Below are positions 41,900 through 51,075 of a stretch of DNA of 64,000 nucleotides, piece by piece. A program made the translations under genes and the position numbers. The number at the start of each line of letters is the position of its first letter. Within the stretch, counting starts at the first letter, position 1. Below the pieces are notes generated by a model. The model ran no database searches, was not told where the DNA came from, and saw only the letters and a list, made by a program, of their open reading frames with translations. Source of the stretch: Arthrobacter silvisoli (GTDB lineage Bacteria; Actinomycetota; Actinomycetes; Actinomycetales; Micrococcaceae); the NCBI RefSeq assembly GCF_003369445.1, contig NZ_QRCU01000037.1, positions 158,269 through 222,268 on the forward strand, given 5' to 3'.

Positions 41900-43225
41900 T
41901 TACTTGGATTCGGTGATGTCGAAGTCTGCGCCGAGGCCGGCCAGCTTCTCGGTGAAGCGCTCATAACCGCGGTTGATGATGTCGATGCCTGTGACGCGGG
42001 AGGTACCGGTGGCCGCAAGGGCTGCAATGAGGTGGCTGAAACCGCCCCGCAGGTCCGGGATGTCGATGTCGGTGCCCTTCAGCGGCGTCGGCCCGGAGAT
42101 CACGGCCGAATGCAGGAAGTTGCGCTGGCCGAAGCGGCACGGGACGCTGCCCAGGCATTCGCGGTGCACCTGGATGGTGGCGCCCATACGGCTCAATGCC
42201 TCGGTGAAGCCGAAGCGGTTCTCGTACACGGTTTCGTGGACGATCGACACGCCTTCCGCCTGGGTCAAAGCGACGACGAGCGGCTGCTGCCAGTCGGTCA
42301 TGAAGCCGGGGTGCACGTCGGTTTCCAGGACCAGCGGGCTCAGCTTGCCGCCGGGGTGGTAGAAACGGATGCCGTCCTCGCGGATGTCCATGCCGCCACC
42401 CACCTTGCGGTAGGTGTTCAGGAACGTCATCATGTCGCGCTGGGAGGCGCCTTCGACGAAAATGTCGCCGCGGGTTACCAGTGCAGCCGAGGCCCAGGAC
42501 GCGGCTTCGTTGCGGTCAGCCAGGGCCCGGTGGTCGTAGCCCCCGAGGTCCTTGACGCCTTCGATCCGGATGGTGCGGTCCGTCTGAACGCTGATGATGG
42601 CGCCCATTTTCTGGAGCACGGCGATCAGGTCGATGACCTCCGGCTCGGTGGCCGCACCGCTGAGTTCAGTGATGCCTTCGGCGCGGGTGGCGCTCAGCAG
42701 CACCTGCTCGGTGGCGCCGACGGACGGGTAGGGCAGGGAGATCTTGGCCCCTTGCAGGCCCTTGGGCGCCGAGATGTGGATGCCGCCCGGGCGCTTTTCC
42801 ACAACGGCGCCGAACTGGCGCAGCACGTCCAGGTGGAAGTCGATGGGGCGGTCACCGATCTTGCAGCCGCCCAGGTCCGGGATGAAGGCTTCACCGATCG
42901 CGTGGATCAGCGGGCCGCAGAACAGGATCGGGATGCGGGAGTCGCCTGCATGGGCGTCGATCGCCGTGCTGGACGCGGTCTTGGCGTCCTTGGGGTTCAG
43001 GGTCAGGTCACCGGTGACGGGGTCCTTCTCCACGGTGACGCCGTGGAGTTTCAGCAGGCTGGTGACAACCTCGACGTCCTTGATTTCCGGGACGTTCCGG
43101 AGCACTGAAGGCTCATTTCCCAGCAGGGACGCGACCATGGCCTTGGGCACAAGGTTTTTCGCACCACGGACGGTTACACGGCCGGCCAGCGGCACACCGC
43201 CGCGGATTGTCAGGACACTGCTCAT
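41900..43225 (-). CDS. murA: UDP-N-acetylglucosamine 1-carboxyvinyltransferase
   Basis: This 441-residue enolpyruvyl transferase performs the first committed step of peptidoglycan synthesis. It shows the N-terminal GRVTVRGAKNLVPKAMVASLL near 15, the catalytic cysteine in DLGGCKIGDRPIDFHL near residue 120 (so fosfomycin-type chemistry is expected), VGATEQVLLSATRAEG, and the aspartate-containing VHPGFMTDWQQP near 306. RFGFTEALSRMGA and the C-terminal INRGYERFTEKLAGLGADF complete the signature. It heads the leftward operon murA-plsC-gpsA-ddl; GAGGAAA lies upstream of the ATG. WecB and MurA compete for the same UDP-GlcNAc pool. Confidence 0.97.
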   Translation of the reverse strand: MSSVLTIRGGVPLAGRVTVRGAKNLVPKAMVASLLGNEPSVLRNVPEIKDVEVVTSLLKLHGVTVEKDPVTGDLTLNPKDAKTASSTAIDAHAGDSRIPILFCGPLIHAIGEAFIPDLGGCKIGDRPIDFHLDVLRQFGAVVEKRPGGIHISAPKGLQGAKISLPYPSVGATEQVLLSATRAEGITELSGAATEPEVIDLIAVLQKMGAIISVQTDRTIRIEGVKDLGGYDHRALADRNEAASWASAALVTRGDIFVEGASQRDMMTFLNTYRKVGGGMDIREDGIRFYHPGGKLSPLVLETDVHPGFMTDWQQPLVVALTQAEGVSIVHETVYENRFGFTEALSRMGATIQVHRECLGSVPCRFGQRNFLHSAVISGPTPLKGTDIDIPDLRGGFSHLIAALAATGTSRVTGIDIINRGYERFTEKLAGLGADFDITESK

Positions 43226-43356
43226 CTATACCGTTTCCTCACGAGTTGATGCCCCCATACTGCCGAGGGCTCAAGCTAAGCATAGAAGCTGGGGTTAATG
43301 ATCCGAAATGCGGGCGGGCCCGGCCGGGAGCGGCGCGCCCCCGCGAATCGGCGCTG

Positions 43357-44100
43357 CTAGGCGACCGCGACGCCGGAGGCCGAGTCCTCCATCTGGCGTG
43401 CAATCCACTGCCTGGCGGCGGAGCCGAAATGGTACGGAGACTGGCCCCATTTGTGGTCGGCCTGGGCCACCCGGAGTTCCTGTGGGAGGGTCTGGACGGT
43501 GTAGCCGAGGCCCTTGATGTGCGCACAGCATTCGGCGAAATAGGCGTTCAGCTCAGCGTCGGTTTGCTGGTCCTTGAAGGGCGGCACGGCCTCTCCGGTC
43601 TCCGTCACCTGCGCCCACGGGGTGCCCAGGACGAGCGTCTTCCCGCGCAGCCCCATGGCCGTCAGGGCGCCGAAGAGCCGGTTGGCGGCGGACTCCCACA
43701 GGGTCCAATGTTCCTCGGTGACCGGCTCGATCAGACGGTACCTTCCCGCAATCCCCGCCAGCCGGCCGGACTGCATGAGTTCGGAGGAACGGGTCACGTA
43801 CGTGCCGTCGGGGAGGCGGAAGACGCCCAGCCTCTCGTCGGTCAAATCAATGACCAGCAGGTCGATGTCCGGTGCGTAGCGCCTGAGTGTCGGCAGAAGG
43901 TTCGACTTCAGGTCCCCGTTGAGGGAACGGTTCTGGGAAGAGGAAGCCAATGCCTCGCCGTCGAGGAGTTCCGTTGGCCGGGAGAGTGCGCTGATCATGG
44001 ACTGACGAGCAACGTAGCCGAGCAATGCGTAGTCGGAACCGAGCTCCTCAAACGGGTCCCTGGACACACAGCTGCCGTAGATCATCAGGTTTTTGTGCAT
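43357..44100 (-). CDS. Stand-alone DUF6270 protein
   Basis: This 247-residue cytoplasmic protein is made of a DUF6270 domain only. It has the intact N-terminal motif MIYGSCVSRDPFEELG, a central LLVIDLTDERLGVFRLPDGTYVTRS, and the C-terminal HKWGQSPYHFG. The Gly-Ser at the N-terminus and the conserved His/Asp blocks resemble an SGNH-like hydrolase layout; activity is not established. It is inserted between murA and leuD, genes that are normally neighbours, and has its own leaderless promoter. It matches the DUF6270 halves of the proteins at 9698 and 49028, which suggests a common function in the two surface-glycan blocks. Confidence 0.75.
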   Translation of the reverse strand: MHKNLMIYGSCVSRDPFEELGSDYALLGYVARQSMISALSRPTELLDGEALASSSQNRSLNGDLKSNLLPTLRRYAPDIDLLVIDLTDERLGVFRLPDGTYVTRSSELMQSGRLAGIAGRYRLIEPVTEEHWTLWESAANRLFGALTAMGLRGKTLVLGTPWAQVTETGEAVPPFKDQQTDAELNAYFAECCAHIKGLGYTVQTLPQELRVAQADHKWGQSPYHFGSAARQWIARQMEDSASGVAVA

Positions 44101-44106
44101 TAGAGA

Positions 44107-44112
44107 ACCTTA
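44107..44112 (-). promoter_or_regulatory. -10 box of a leaderless DUF6270-gene promoter
   Basis: TAAGGT on the minus strand is followed by six bases and the ATG at 44100. The spacing matches that at coaD, thiL and the DUF3515 gene. Confidence 0.5.
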
Positions 44113-44164
44113 ACAGAGGGCTGCCTCCCGGCCGGAATCGGCGGGCCGCAGCGGACGGCACGAA

Positions 44165-44197
44165 CGCCGCCGCCGAATTGCTGATTCGACGGCGGCG
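44165..44197. terminator. Strong hairpin between leuD and the DUF6270 gene
   Basis: An 8-bp CGCCGCCG/CGGCGGCG stem is stacked on CGAAT/ATTCG with one mismatch and a 5-nt loop. It lies 50 nt after the leuD stop and 65 nt before the DUF6270 start, so it probably ends the leuCD transcript; the T-rich side (CTCTTTCATTT) is on the plus-strand exit. Confidence 0.55.
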
Positions 44198-44247
44198 CTC
44201 TTTCATTTCGCACCGCAGCAGGTGCGGATTCAGGGTCTGGAGAGGCG

Positions 44248-44847
44248 TCAGCCGCGCGCGGGGAGCGTCTTCGGCTTGAAGGACGGGCGGGTGGCCTCGT
44301 AGGCGGTGATGTCCTCTTCGTGCTGCAAGGTCAGGCCGATGTCGTCCAGGCCTTCCAGCAGGCGCCAGCGGGTGTAGTCGTCGATCTCGAACGGTGCCAC
44401 GACATTGCCGCATTCGACCGTCTTCGAGACCAGGTCCACCTTGACCTCGGTGCCGGGGTTGTTTTCCAGCACCTTCCAGATGAGCTCGATGTCGTCCTGG
44501 GCCACCTGGGCGGCCAGGAGTCCCTGCTTGCCCGAGTTGCCGCGGAAGATGTCGGCGAAGCGGGAGGAGAGGACGGCCTTGAAGCCGTAGTCCTTCAGGG
44601 CCCAGACGGCGTGCTCCCGGGACGAGCCGGTGCCGAAGTCGGGACCGGCCACCAGGACGGAGCCTGCATTGAATGGTTCCTGGTTCAGGATGAAGCTCTC
44701 GTCCTTGCGCCAGCCGGCGAAGAGGGCGTCTTCGAAGCCGGTGCGGGTGATGCGCTTGAGGTAGACGGCGGGGATGATCTGGTCCGTGTCCACGTTGCTC
44801 TGGCGCAGGGGAACACCGATGCCGGTGTGGGTGGTGAACTTTTCCAA
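44248..44847 (-). CDS. leuD: 3-isopropylmalate dehydratase small subunit
   Basis: This 199-residue swivel-domain subunit of isopropylmalate isomerase (leucine synthesis) begins with the N-terminal [70 protein letters not shown] is the substrate-binding loop region, and [19 protein letters not shown] is near the C-terminus. The TTG start has AGGAGGA upstream, a strong site. It lies 9 nt after leuC, forming the leuCD operon. Confidence 0.97.
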   Translation of the reverse strand: MEKFTTHTGIGVPLRQSNVDTDQIIPAVYLKRITRTGFEDALFAGWRKDESFILNQEPFNAGSVLVAGPDFGTGSSREHAVWALKDYGFKAVLSSRFADIFRGNSGKQGLLAAQVAQDDIELIWKVLENNPGTEVKVDLVSKTVECGNVVAPFEIDDYTRWRLLEGLDDIGLTLQHEEDITAYEATRPSFKPKTLPARG

Positions 44848-44856
44848 GGGGTCCTC

Positions 44857-46302
44857 CTAGGCGGCGTCGCCGGCGGCGACGGAGACGGATACCAGGTCAG
44901 ACGGCGAGCTGAGCGTGCCGCGGACTGCGGTCGCTGCGGCCACCACCGGCGAGACGAGGTGGGTGCGGCCGCCCTTGCCCTGGCGGCCTTCGAAGTTGCG
45001 GTTCGAGGTGGAGGCGCAGCGCTCCCCCGGGGCCAGCTGGTCCGGGTTCATGCCAAGGCACATGGAGCAGCCGGCGAAGCGCCATTCGGCACCGAAGTCC
45101 TTGAACACCTTGTCCAGGCCCTCGGCCTCGGCTTCCAGCCGGACACGGGCGGAGCCCGGCACCACCAGCATGCGCACGTTCGGGTCCTTGGCGCGGCCGC
45201 GGATCACGTCGGCTGCGGCACGCAGGTCCTCGATGCGGGAGTTGGTGCAGGACCCCAGGAAAACGGTGTCCACACGGATGTCCTTCATGGGCGTTCCGGC
45301 TTCCAGGCCCATGTACTGCAGGGCGCGCTCGGCGGCCAGCTTGGCGTTCTCGTCGCCGAAGTCCTCCGGCGAGGGCACGGCGTCGTTGAGCGAAACGCCC
45401 TGGCCCGGGTTGGTTCCCCAGGTCACAAACGGCTCCAGGGTGTCGGCGTCGAGGTCCACCTCGACGTCGAACGTGGCGTCGGCGTCGGTGTGCAGGGTGT
45501 TCCAGTATTCGACGGCGGCATCCCAGTCGGCGCCTTCCGGAGCATGCGGGCGGCCCTGCATGTAGTCATAGGTGGTCTGGTCCGGAGCCACCATGCCGGC
45601 ACGGGCCCCGGCTTCGATGGACATGTTGCAGATGGTCATGCGGGCTTCCATGGACAGTGCACGGATGGCCGAACCGCGGTATTCCAGGACGTAGCCCTGG
45701 CCGCCGCCGGTGCCGATCTTCGCGATCACGGCCAGGATGATGTCCTTGGCGCTGACGCCCGGGCGCAGGGTGCCCTCGACATTGATGGCCATGGTCTTGA
45801 ACGGCTTGAGGGAGAGCGTCTGGGTGGCCATGACGTGCTCCACCTCGGAGGTGCCGATGCCCATGGCCAGCGCGCCGAACGCGCCGTGGGTGGAGGTGTG
45901 CGAGTCGCCGCAGACCACGGTCATGCCCGGCTGGGTCAGGCCGAGCTGCGGGCCGACGACGTGGACAATGCCCTGTTCCTTGTCGCCCAGCGAGTGCAGC
46001 CGGACACCGAACTCCTTGCAGTTGGCGCGCAGGGTCTCGATCTGGGTGCGGCTGGTGAGGTCCGCAATCGGCTTGTCGATCTCCAGGGTGGGCGTGTTGT
46101 GGTCCTCGGTGGCGATGGTGAGGTCCGGGCGGCGCAGCCGGCGTCCGGCCAGGCGCAGGCCCTCGAACGCCTGCGGGGAGGTCACTTCATGCACGAGGTG
46201 CAGGTCGATGAACAGGAGGTCCGGCTGGGCGTTGGCTCCTTCGCCGTCACCCTTGCGCACCACGTGCGCATCCCAAACTTTCTCGGCCAGTGTTTTCCCC
46301 AC
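44857..46302 (-). CDS. leuC: 3-isopropylmalate dehydratase large subunit
   Basis: This 481-residue aconitase-family subunit binds a [4Fe-4S] cluster and isomerises 2- to 3-isopropylmalate. The cluster cysteines are in [17 protein letters not shown] and [14 protein letters not shown]. Substrate-binding segments include [35 protein letters not shown] near 145 and [21 protein letters not shown]. The GTG start has GGGAG upstream. The gene is divergent from the IclR-type regulator at 46415 across a 112-nt region with an inverted repeat, the usual setting of leuCD control in actinobacteria. Confidence 0.97.
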   Translation of the reverse strand: MGKTLAEKVWDAHVVRKGDGEGANAQPDLLFIDLHLVHEVTSPQAFEGLRLAGRRLRRPDLTIATEDHNTPTLEIDKPIADLTSRTQIETLRANCKEFGVRLHSLGDKEQGIVHVVGPQLGLTQPGMTVVCGDSHTSTHGAFGALAMGIGTSEVEHVMATQTLSLKPFKTMAINVEGTLRPGVSAKDIILAVIAKIGTGGGQGYVLEYRGSAIRALSMEARMTICNMSIEAGARAGMVAPDQTTYDYMQGRPHAPEGADWDAAVEYWNTLHTDADATFDVEVDLDADTLEPFVTWGTNPGQGVSLNDAVPSPEDFGDENAKLAAERALQYMGLEAGTPMKDIRVDTVFLGSCTNSRIEDLRAAADVIRGRAKDPNVRMLVVPGSARVRLEAEAEGLDKVFKDFGAEWRFAGCSMCLGMNPDQLAPGERCASTSNRNFEGRQGKGGRTHLVSPVVAAATAVRGTLSSPSDLVSVSVAAGDAA

Positions 46303-46384
46303 GGCCTGCTCCCTTCACTGCGGTTGGATTGTCTACATCCACTGAACATGAGCGCCGCCAAGTGCGCCACTGAAACAACTTGCA

Positions 46385-46399
46385 TCTCAGATATTGAGA
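46385..46399. promoter_or_regulatory. Inverted repeat TCTCA-N5-TGAGA between leuC and the IclR gene
   Basis: TCTCA (46385-46389) and TGAGA (46395-46399) flank GATAT. The site is 16 nt upstream of the IclR-type ATG and 83 nt from leuC, so a bound regulator could control both directions. It is the best candidate operator for the adjacent regulator. Confidence 0.5.
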
Positions 46400-46414
46400 C
46401 GGCAATATCAATAC

Positions 46415-47134
46415 ATGGACAATTCTAGTGGAGTCGGTGTCATTGATAAAGCGGCCCAGGTGCTGGACGCACTTGAGGCCGGGCCTACCACGCTGGCGCA
46501 ACTGGTGGCCGCCACGGGCCTCGCCCGTCCCACCGTGCACCGCCTTGCCCTGGCCCTTGTCCACCACCGCCTGGTCAGCCGCGACATCCAGGGCCGCTTC
46601 GTCCTGGGCAGCCGTCTGGTGGAGCTCGCCTCGGCCGCCGGCGAGGACCGGCTGATCGCTTCCGCCGGCCCCGTCCTGATCCAGTTGCGCGATGCCACCG
46701 GCGAAAGCGCACAGATCTTCCGCAGGCAGGGTGACTGGCGCGTCTGCGTCGCCTCCGCCGAACGCCCGATCGGCCTGCGCGACACCATCCCGGTGGGAAC
46801 CCAGCTGTCCATGAAGGCCGGTTCCGCGGCGCAGGTGCTGCTCGCCTGGGAGGACCACGACCGCCTGCTGGACGGCCTGCAAAACGCCCGCTTCACTCCC
46901 ACCGTCCTGGCAGGAGTACGACGCCGGGGCTGGGCCCAGAGCCTCGGCGAGCGCGAGCCGGGGGTCGCCTCCGTTTCGGCACCCGTGCGCGGACCGTCGG
47001 GCCGGGTCATCGCGGCCGTCTCGATCTCCGGGCCGATCGAACGCCTCACCCGTCAGCCGGGCCGGCTGCACGCCGAAGTAGTCTGCAACGCCGCCCGCGT
47101 CCTCACCGATGCGCTGCGCAAGGGCAACGACTGA
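46415..47134 (+). CDS. IclR-family transcriptional regulator of leucine genes (NdgR/LtbR type)
   Basis: This 239-residue regulator has an N-terminal winged helix-turn-helix (VIDKAAQVLDALEAGPTTLAQLVAATGLARPTVHRLALAL, about 7-47; helix-turn-helix at LAQLVAATGLARPTVHRLA) and a C-terminal IclR effector domain (DWRVCVASAERPIGLRDTIPVG; SVSAPVRGPSGRVIAAVSISGP). NdgR/LtbR orthologues lie divergent from leuCD in actinobacteria and repress them. The ATG at 46415 is chosen because it aligns the helix-turn-helix with the family; a TTG seven codons upstream would fall in the inverted repeat. No Shine-Dalgarno site is seen. Confidence 0.92.
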   Translation: MDNSSGVGVIDKAAQVLDALEAGPTTLAQLVAATGLARPTVHRLALALVHHRLVSRDIQGRFVLGSRLVELASAAGEDRLIASAGPVLIQLRDATGESAQIFRRQGDWRVCVASAERPIGLRDTIPVGTQLSMKAGSAAQVLLAWEDHDRLLDGLQNARFTPTVLAGVRRRGWAQSLGEREPGVASVSAPVRGPSGRVIAAVSISGPIERLTRQPGRLHAEVVCNAARVLTDALRKGND

Positions 47135-47270
47135 GCCGTCCGGGTCTGGATCCCTGCGGGGAAGGTGACGTGACCGCTGTTCCGCCGCCCGGGGTTTCCG
47201 GGAGCATGAGGTCGCCGCCGCGCGCCTCGGCGATCGTGTGCAGCCGCGAAAACCCGCCGGGAACGCGTTG

Positions 47271-47276
47271 TAGGGT
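47271..47276 (+). promoter_or_regulatory. -10 box of a leaderless DUF1697 promoter
   Basis: TAGGGT is followed by seven bases and the ATG at 47284; there is no Shine-Dalgarno site, so the transcript is probably leaderless. Confidence 0.45.
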
Positions 47277-47283
47277 GGGGCGC

Positions 47284-47835
47284 ATGGACAGCTATGCGGT
47301 ATTCCTGCGGGGAGTCAACGTAGGTGGAATCAACATCAAGATGGCCGATCTCAGGACGGCCCTCAGCGGGCTTCCCTTCGAAGGCGTCAAGACCCTGCTG
47401 GCCAGCGGCAACGTGGTGCTCAGGAGCGGGCTCGCGGCGCCGGACGTCAAGCAACAGTTCGAAAAGTGCCTGCGCGGCTCCTTCGGCTACGACGCCTGGG
47501 TGGTTGTCCTGAGCGGCGCGCGCGTGGCCGAACTGGTAGCGGCGTGCCCCTATCCCCCGGATGACAGGTCCACCCACAGTTACATCACGCTCTCCTCGGA
47601 TACCGCGGTGCTGGATGAGCTGTTCGACGCCGGATCTGCCCTTGGCAGCGCGGCCGACGGCGGGGTGGACCTTGAGCGGCTCGGCCCCGAGGCGATCGCC
47701 TGGCTGGCTCCTGCCGGCGGCACCCTCGACAGCCCCTTCAGTAAGATCACCGCGAAAGCCCGCTACAAGGCGGCGACCACCACCCGGAACCTGCGCACGA
47801 TGATCAAGGTGCGGGACGCCGTCGGGGGCCTCTGA
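47284..47835 (+). CDS. DUF1697 domain protein
   Basis: This 183-residue protein of the DUF1697 family begins YAVFLRGVNVGGINIKMADL and contains GLPFEGVKTLLASGNVVLRS, both hallmark segments, and near the C-terminus ITAKARYKAATTTRNLRTMIKV. The family is widespread, cytoplasmic and of unknown function; its fold is ferredoxin-like. The ATG at 47284 is used because the family consensus starts there and TAGGGT lies 7 nt upstream. It marks the right end of the housekeeping block before the second polysaccharide block. Confidence 0.86.
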   Translation: MDSYAVFLRGVNVGGINIKMADLRTALSGLPFEGVKTLLASGNVVLRSGLAAPDVKQQFEKCLRGSFGYDAWVVVLSGARVAELVAACPYPPDDRSTHSYITLSSDTAVLDELFDAGSALGSAADGGVDLERLGPEAIAWLAPAGGTLDSPFSKITAKARYKAATTTRNLRTMIKVRDAVGGL

Positions 47836-48014
47836 CGAAAGCCGCGGACAGGGCCGCCCCGTTGGACATCTGGCAGGACCCCGGGAGCGGAAGCGATAGC
47901 ATTGCATGACGTTGCGGGAGGCTTCCCGTTGTGCGGGCAAGCGAAGGTCCGGCCCAGCACGTTGCGGCGAAAGCCGGACAAATCGAGCGCCGGGTCCAAA
48001 AGGAGCTGGTTGAA

Positions 48015-49031
48015 ATGGCAGAAGGATTGATGAAGTCCGATATTGTGACAGTCCGCGCCGGCGAGGTCGACGTCAGATTTGCCTTGCCGTCGCATGTAGA
48101 CCACATCAGCAAGGTCATCAGGACCACCGGCGACTTTTACGAGCGTCCGTTCCTTGACGCGTTGGCCCCGATTCTTTCACCAGGAAGCCTCGTGGTGGAC
48201 GTCGGTGCAAATATCGGAAACCATTCGCTGTACTTCGCGAAACTTCTCCGCTGCAACGTCATTGCTTTCGAGCCGGTTGAGACAACCTTGGAATGTCTGC
48301 TGCACAACGTGGAAATCAATTTCGCGGATGCCAATATCGAAGTCCGTCCGTTCGCGGTGGGAAGTGCACCCGGGCAGGCACGAATCAACACATTCGATGA
48401 ATCGAACCTGGGCGCAACCACACTCGTCCAATCCGAGGACGGCGACCTCCCCCTGACATCCCTTGACAACGAATCCATCAGCGGCCGCGTCTCCCTCATC
48501 AAGATAGATGTCGAAGGAATGGACCTGGAGGTTATCCGCGGAAGCCTGGCCCTTATCGAGCGGGATCGTCCGTTCATTTCATGTGAGTTGAACGATCCGG
48601 CCGAGCTGCAGGCGCTGGAAGACGTCCTCGAAACCATCGACTATGTCTGCCTGGGCGTCTACAACGCCACCCCGACATACATTCTTGCGCCGGCGCGAAC
48701 CACACCGGAGCAGGCGGCGATCGTGAGCTTCCAGGGGCGGCAGCTGCAGGCCATCCGGGACATGCACAAGGACTTTGATTCCCGGCTCCTGAGGTCCAAC
48801 AGGTATACGGAGCGCCTCCACCGGGAGGCCCTCCAGGAAATCAACAGCCGGATGGAGTCCCGGGACAGCGAACCACGGAAGCCCGCTCCCGTTGCCGGTG
48901 CGGCGGAAAGCGATCAGATCACCGAAATCCGCGCGCTCCTGGAGGAACTGCGCAGCGTCCAGGAGTCATCTGCCCGGAGGATCGCGGAACTGGAAAACGA
49001 GATCTCCGAACTGCGAGGGACAAAGCAATGA
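48015..49031 (+). CDS. FkbM-family methyltransferase with C-terminal coiled coil
   Basis: This 338-residue SAM-dependent methyltransferase of the FkbM type has the SAM loop LVVDVGANIGNHSLYFAKLL near 60, VIAFEPVETTLECL near 85, LIKIDVEGMDLEVIRGS near 165, and the C-terminal strand of the Rossmann domain at about 230. After that, residues 255-338 are charged and helical (RLHREALQEINSRMESR and ALLEELRSVQESSARRIAELENEISELRG), a likely coiled coil. FkbM proteins O-methylate sugars in surface glycans. The ATG at 48015 has AAAAGGAG 9 nt upstream; a GTG 84 nt earlier is possible. Its stop overlaps the next start (ATGA). Confidence 0.85.
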   Translation: MAEGLMKSDIVTVRAGEVDVRFALPSHVDHISKVIRTTGDFYERPFLDALAPILSPGSLVVDVGANIGNHSLYFAKLLRCNVIAFEPVETTLECLLHNVEINFADANIEVRPFAVGSAPGQARINTFDESNLGATTLVQSEDGDLPLTSLDNESISGRVSLIKIDVEGMDLEVIRGSLALIERDRPFISCELNDPAELQALEDVLETIDYVCLGVYNATPTYILAPARTTPEQAAIVSFQGRQLQAIRDMHKDFDSRLLRSNRYTERLHREALQEINSRMESRDSEPRKPAPVAGAAESDQITEIRALLEELRSVQESSARRIAELENEISELRGTKQ

Positions 49032-51013
49032 CATCCAAGCTCGAGCGAAACTACGCGCGGTGGAAAACTCCGCATTTCACGTGGGAATCGGTCGCCGCCT
49101 TTTGCGGGGAAGACACCTGGCAGGACGGGGTGCACACCATCGGGCTCGATGCCGGGCCGAGCCTGGATCTCATCATCAGCGGCCAGCCGTTCGACCGTCC
49201 TTCCACTGCCCTGCCCGTGTTCTTCTCGGGTGCCGTGCAAAACCGCGAAGCCAAGGCCGGGCCGTTCTTTTCCGGCGGGAATGTCTCGCTTTCGGGCGAC
49301 TTCCCGTACATTTCAGTTTCCGACCCTTCGTTTGAACTGCACGAGACCCTTGGCCTGGCCTGGTACACGGGCAGCGAAGGCCAGCACCTGCACGAGCCAT
49401 TGCTGGAAATCCTGAAGGGCATATCCGATACTGCAGGAGCCGAACTCCTGCTCGTGGGAGGATCCGGGGGAGGCTACACGGCTCTCTTCTACGGCCAGAG
49501 ACTGGGCGACCGCGCCTCGGTCTTCGTATGGAATGCCCAGACTGACATTCTCGAATACAACGAGAAGTTCGTACGGCACTACTTGGAGACCGCGTTTCCA
49601 AACCGCACAAGCGCAGCGCTCCAGTCCGAGGACTGGAAGTCGCAGGTGCGGCGGGAGCTCGCCGACGCCGGAGTGCCGCTTTCCCTGCTTCCGGATACCG
49701 CCGCAGGCCTTCGGCCCAGGCGCACCGTGTTCATCCAGAACGCAACGGACTGGCATGTACCCGTCCACACGGCCCCGTTTATCCAAGCCGGCAGCTACAA
49801 GCACCTGGGCAGGGGCCTGTACCACCACGGGGTCAACCACGCCGTCTGGATCACCCACTTCGGGGCCGACCATGCGGCGCTCCCGCCGGAGTGCGTCACC
49901 TCGCTCGTGAAAGACCTGCTTGATCCTGCACGGACCGCCAGGGACGTAGTCTCGGCCTTCAAGGAGTCCGGCCTCGTGCCCGGTCAGCTTCCCGGGCAAG
50001 AGCCGAGGGATCTGCGTCACCTGAAGGACGAACTCGAGGGCCAGCTGTCGCTCGACCTGGACATGAACGACGACGGCGGCCCCCTTGCCCGCGTCAATCT
50101 CGGTGACGTGCCGTTGGGGTACGGCGGGCTGCGTTTCGGCTTCTTCAAGCAGGAGGCCGACGGCGCGGCGACGAACACGAAGTGGTACTCACCCGACACG
50201 GACTGCATCTTCCCGGCCGACGGCCCACACCCGGGGTTCACCGTACAAGTCCGCGTACGCGACGGGTTCAACAATGAGCTGTTTTCCCTTGGAGCCTCCG
50301 CGCCGCATGAGGTGGTCCCTTCGCGGTTCTTCATCTACGGCAGCTGCGTCACCCGGGACGCTTTTGCCTTCGATCACGGCTTCGAACTGGTGAACTACAT
50401 TGCGCGTTCACCGTTCGGCAGCGCCTTCGCCCAGGTGCCGAAGGAGATCGATGTAGAGCTCCACTCCATCGAGAGTCCGTTCCAGCGGCGCATGGTCAAG
50501 GCCGACGTGAACAAACAGCTCGAGGGCCTGCTCCGGGATTCTGAGTTCGACTATTTGCTGGTCGACCTCATCGACGAACGGATCCGGTTGCTGCCGTATC
50601 AGGACACGGTGATCGCATATTCAACGGAACTGCAGAAGACGGGGACGTCAGCCACGTCCGAGCAACTCATGCGCGTCGGCTCAGAGGACTACTACGAGCG
50701 TTGGAAGGCAGGCCTGGAACGGCTGCTGGCCGCATGCCCTGCCTCCAAGATCATCGTGAACCGCGTCTTCTGGGCCACCATCACCGACGACGGCACCGAG
50801 CTTCCCAACCAGGCCGACATCGCGCACCACAACAGTGTCCTCAACCGCTTGTACGCCGACCTCGCAGTCCACCCGGAGATCCGCTTCATCGACTATCCGG
50901 AGCAGCTCCTCGTGGCCGACAGCAAGCACCGGTGGGGGCCCGCCCCGTACCATTTCGTCGACGGGGTATCCACTCACCTCTTGGACGAGCTTGCAAAGAT
51001 CTCGGGCCACTAG
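49028..51013 (+). CDS. Alpha/beta-hydrolase domain fused to a C-terminal DUF6270 domain
   Basis: This 661-residue protein carries the same two domains as the protein at 9698 in reverse order. Residues about 1-310 form the hydrolase: LLVGGSGGGYTALFYG is the nucleophile elbow, VWNAQTDILEYN follows, and RGLYHHGVNHAVWITHFG holds candidate histidines. A beta-rich linker (about 340-430) is followed by a complete DUF6270 domain (about 435-661): FIYGSCVTRDAF, YLLVDLIDERIRLLPYQDTV, and HRWGPAPYHF. No signal peptide is present. The start overlaps the FkbM stop, so the two are coupled. A near-perfect GC hairpin ends the transcript. A role in glycan acyl or phosphate modification is inferred from context only. 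Confidence 0.73.
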   Translation: MTSKLERNYARWKTPHFTWESVAAFCGEDTWQDGVHTIGLDAGPSLDLIISGQPFDRPSTALPVFFSGAVQNREAKAGPFFSGGNVSLSGDFPYISVSDPSFELHETLGLAWYTGSEGQHLHEPLLEILKGISDTAGAELLLVGGSGGGYTALFYGQRLGDRASVFVWNAQTDILEYNEKFVRHYLETAFPNRTSAALQSEDWKSQVRRELADAGVPLSLLPDTAAGLRPRRTVFIQNATDWHVPVHTAPFIQAGSYKHLGRGLYHHGVNHAVWITHFGADHAALPPECVTSLVKDLLDPARTARDVVSAFKESGLVPGQLPGQEPRDLRHLKDELEGQLSLDLDMNDDGGPLARVNLGDVPLGYGGLRFGFFKQEADGAATNTKWYSPDTDCIFPADGPHPGFTVQVRVRDGFNNELFSLGASAPHEVVPSRFFIYGSCVTRDAFAFDHGFELVNYIARSPFGSAFAQVPKEIDVELHSIESPFQRRMVKADVNKQLEGLLRDSEFDYLLVDLIDERIRLLPYQDTVIAYSTELQKTGTSATSEQLMRVGSEDYYERWKAGLERLLAACPASKIIVNRVFWATITDDGTELPNQADIAHHNSVLNRLYADLAVHPEIRFIDYPEQLLVADSKHRWGPAPYHFVDGVSTHLLDELAKISGH

Positions 51014-51015
51014 GC

Positions 51016-51053
51016 CGAAGGGGAGCCAGCCGGCCGGCTGGCTCCCCTCTTCG
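51016..51053. terminator. Bidirectional terminator hairpin
   Basis: A 14-bp perfect stem (51020-51033 pairing with 51034-51047) with no loop bases is extended by CGAA/TTCG across a 2-nt bulge. It lies between convergent genes at 51013 and 51076 and can serve both. Confidence 0.7.
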
Positions 51054-51075
51054 TCCGTGCCGGCAGGCCGGCTGC

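Noticed and set aside
44320..46428. A 700-codon plus-strand frame across leuC and leuD.
   Set aside because: It is antisense to genes with intact iron-sulphur and substrate motifs; such shadows are expected at high G+C.
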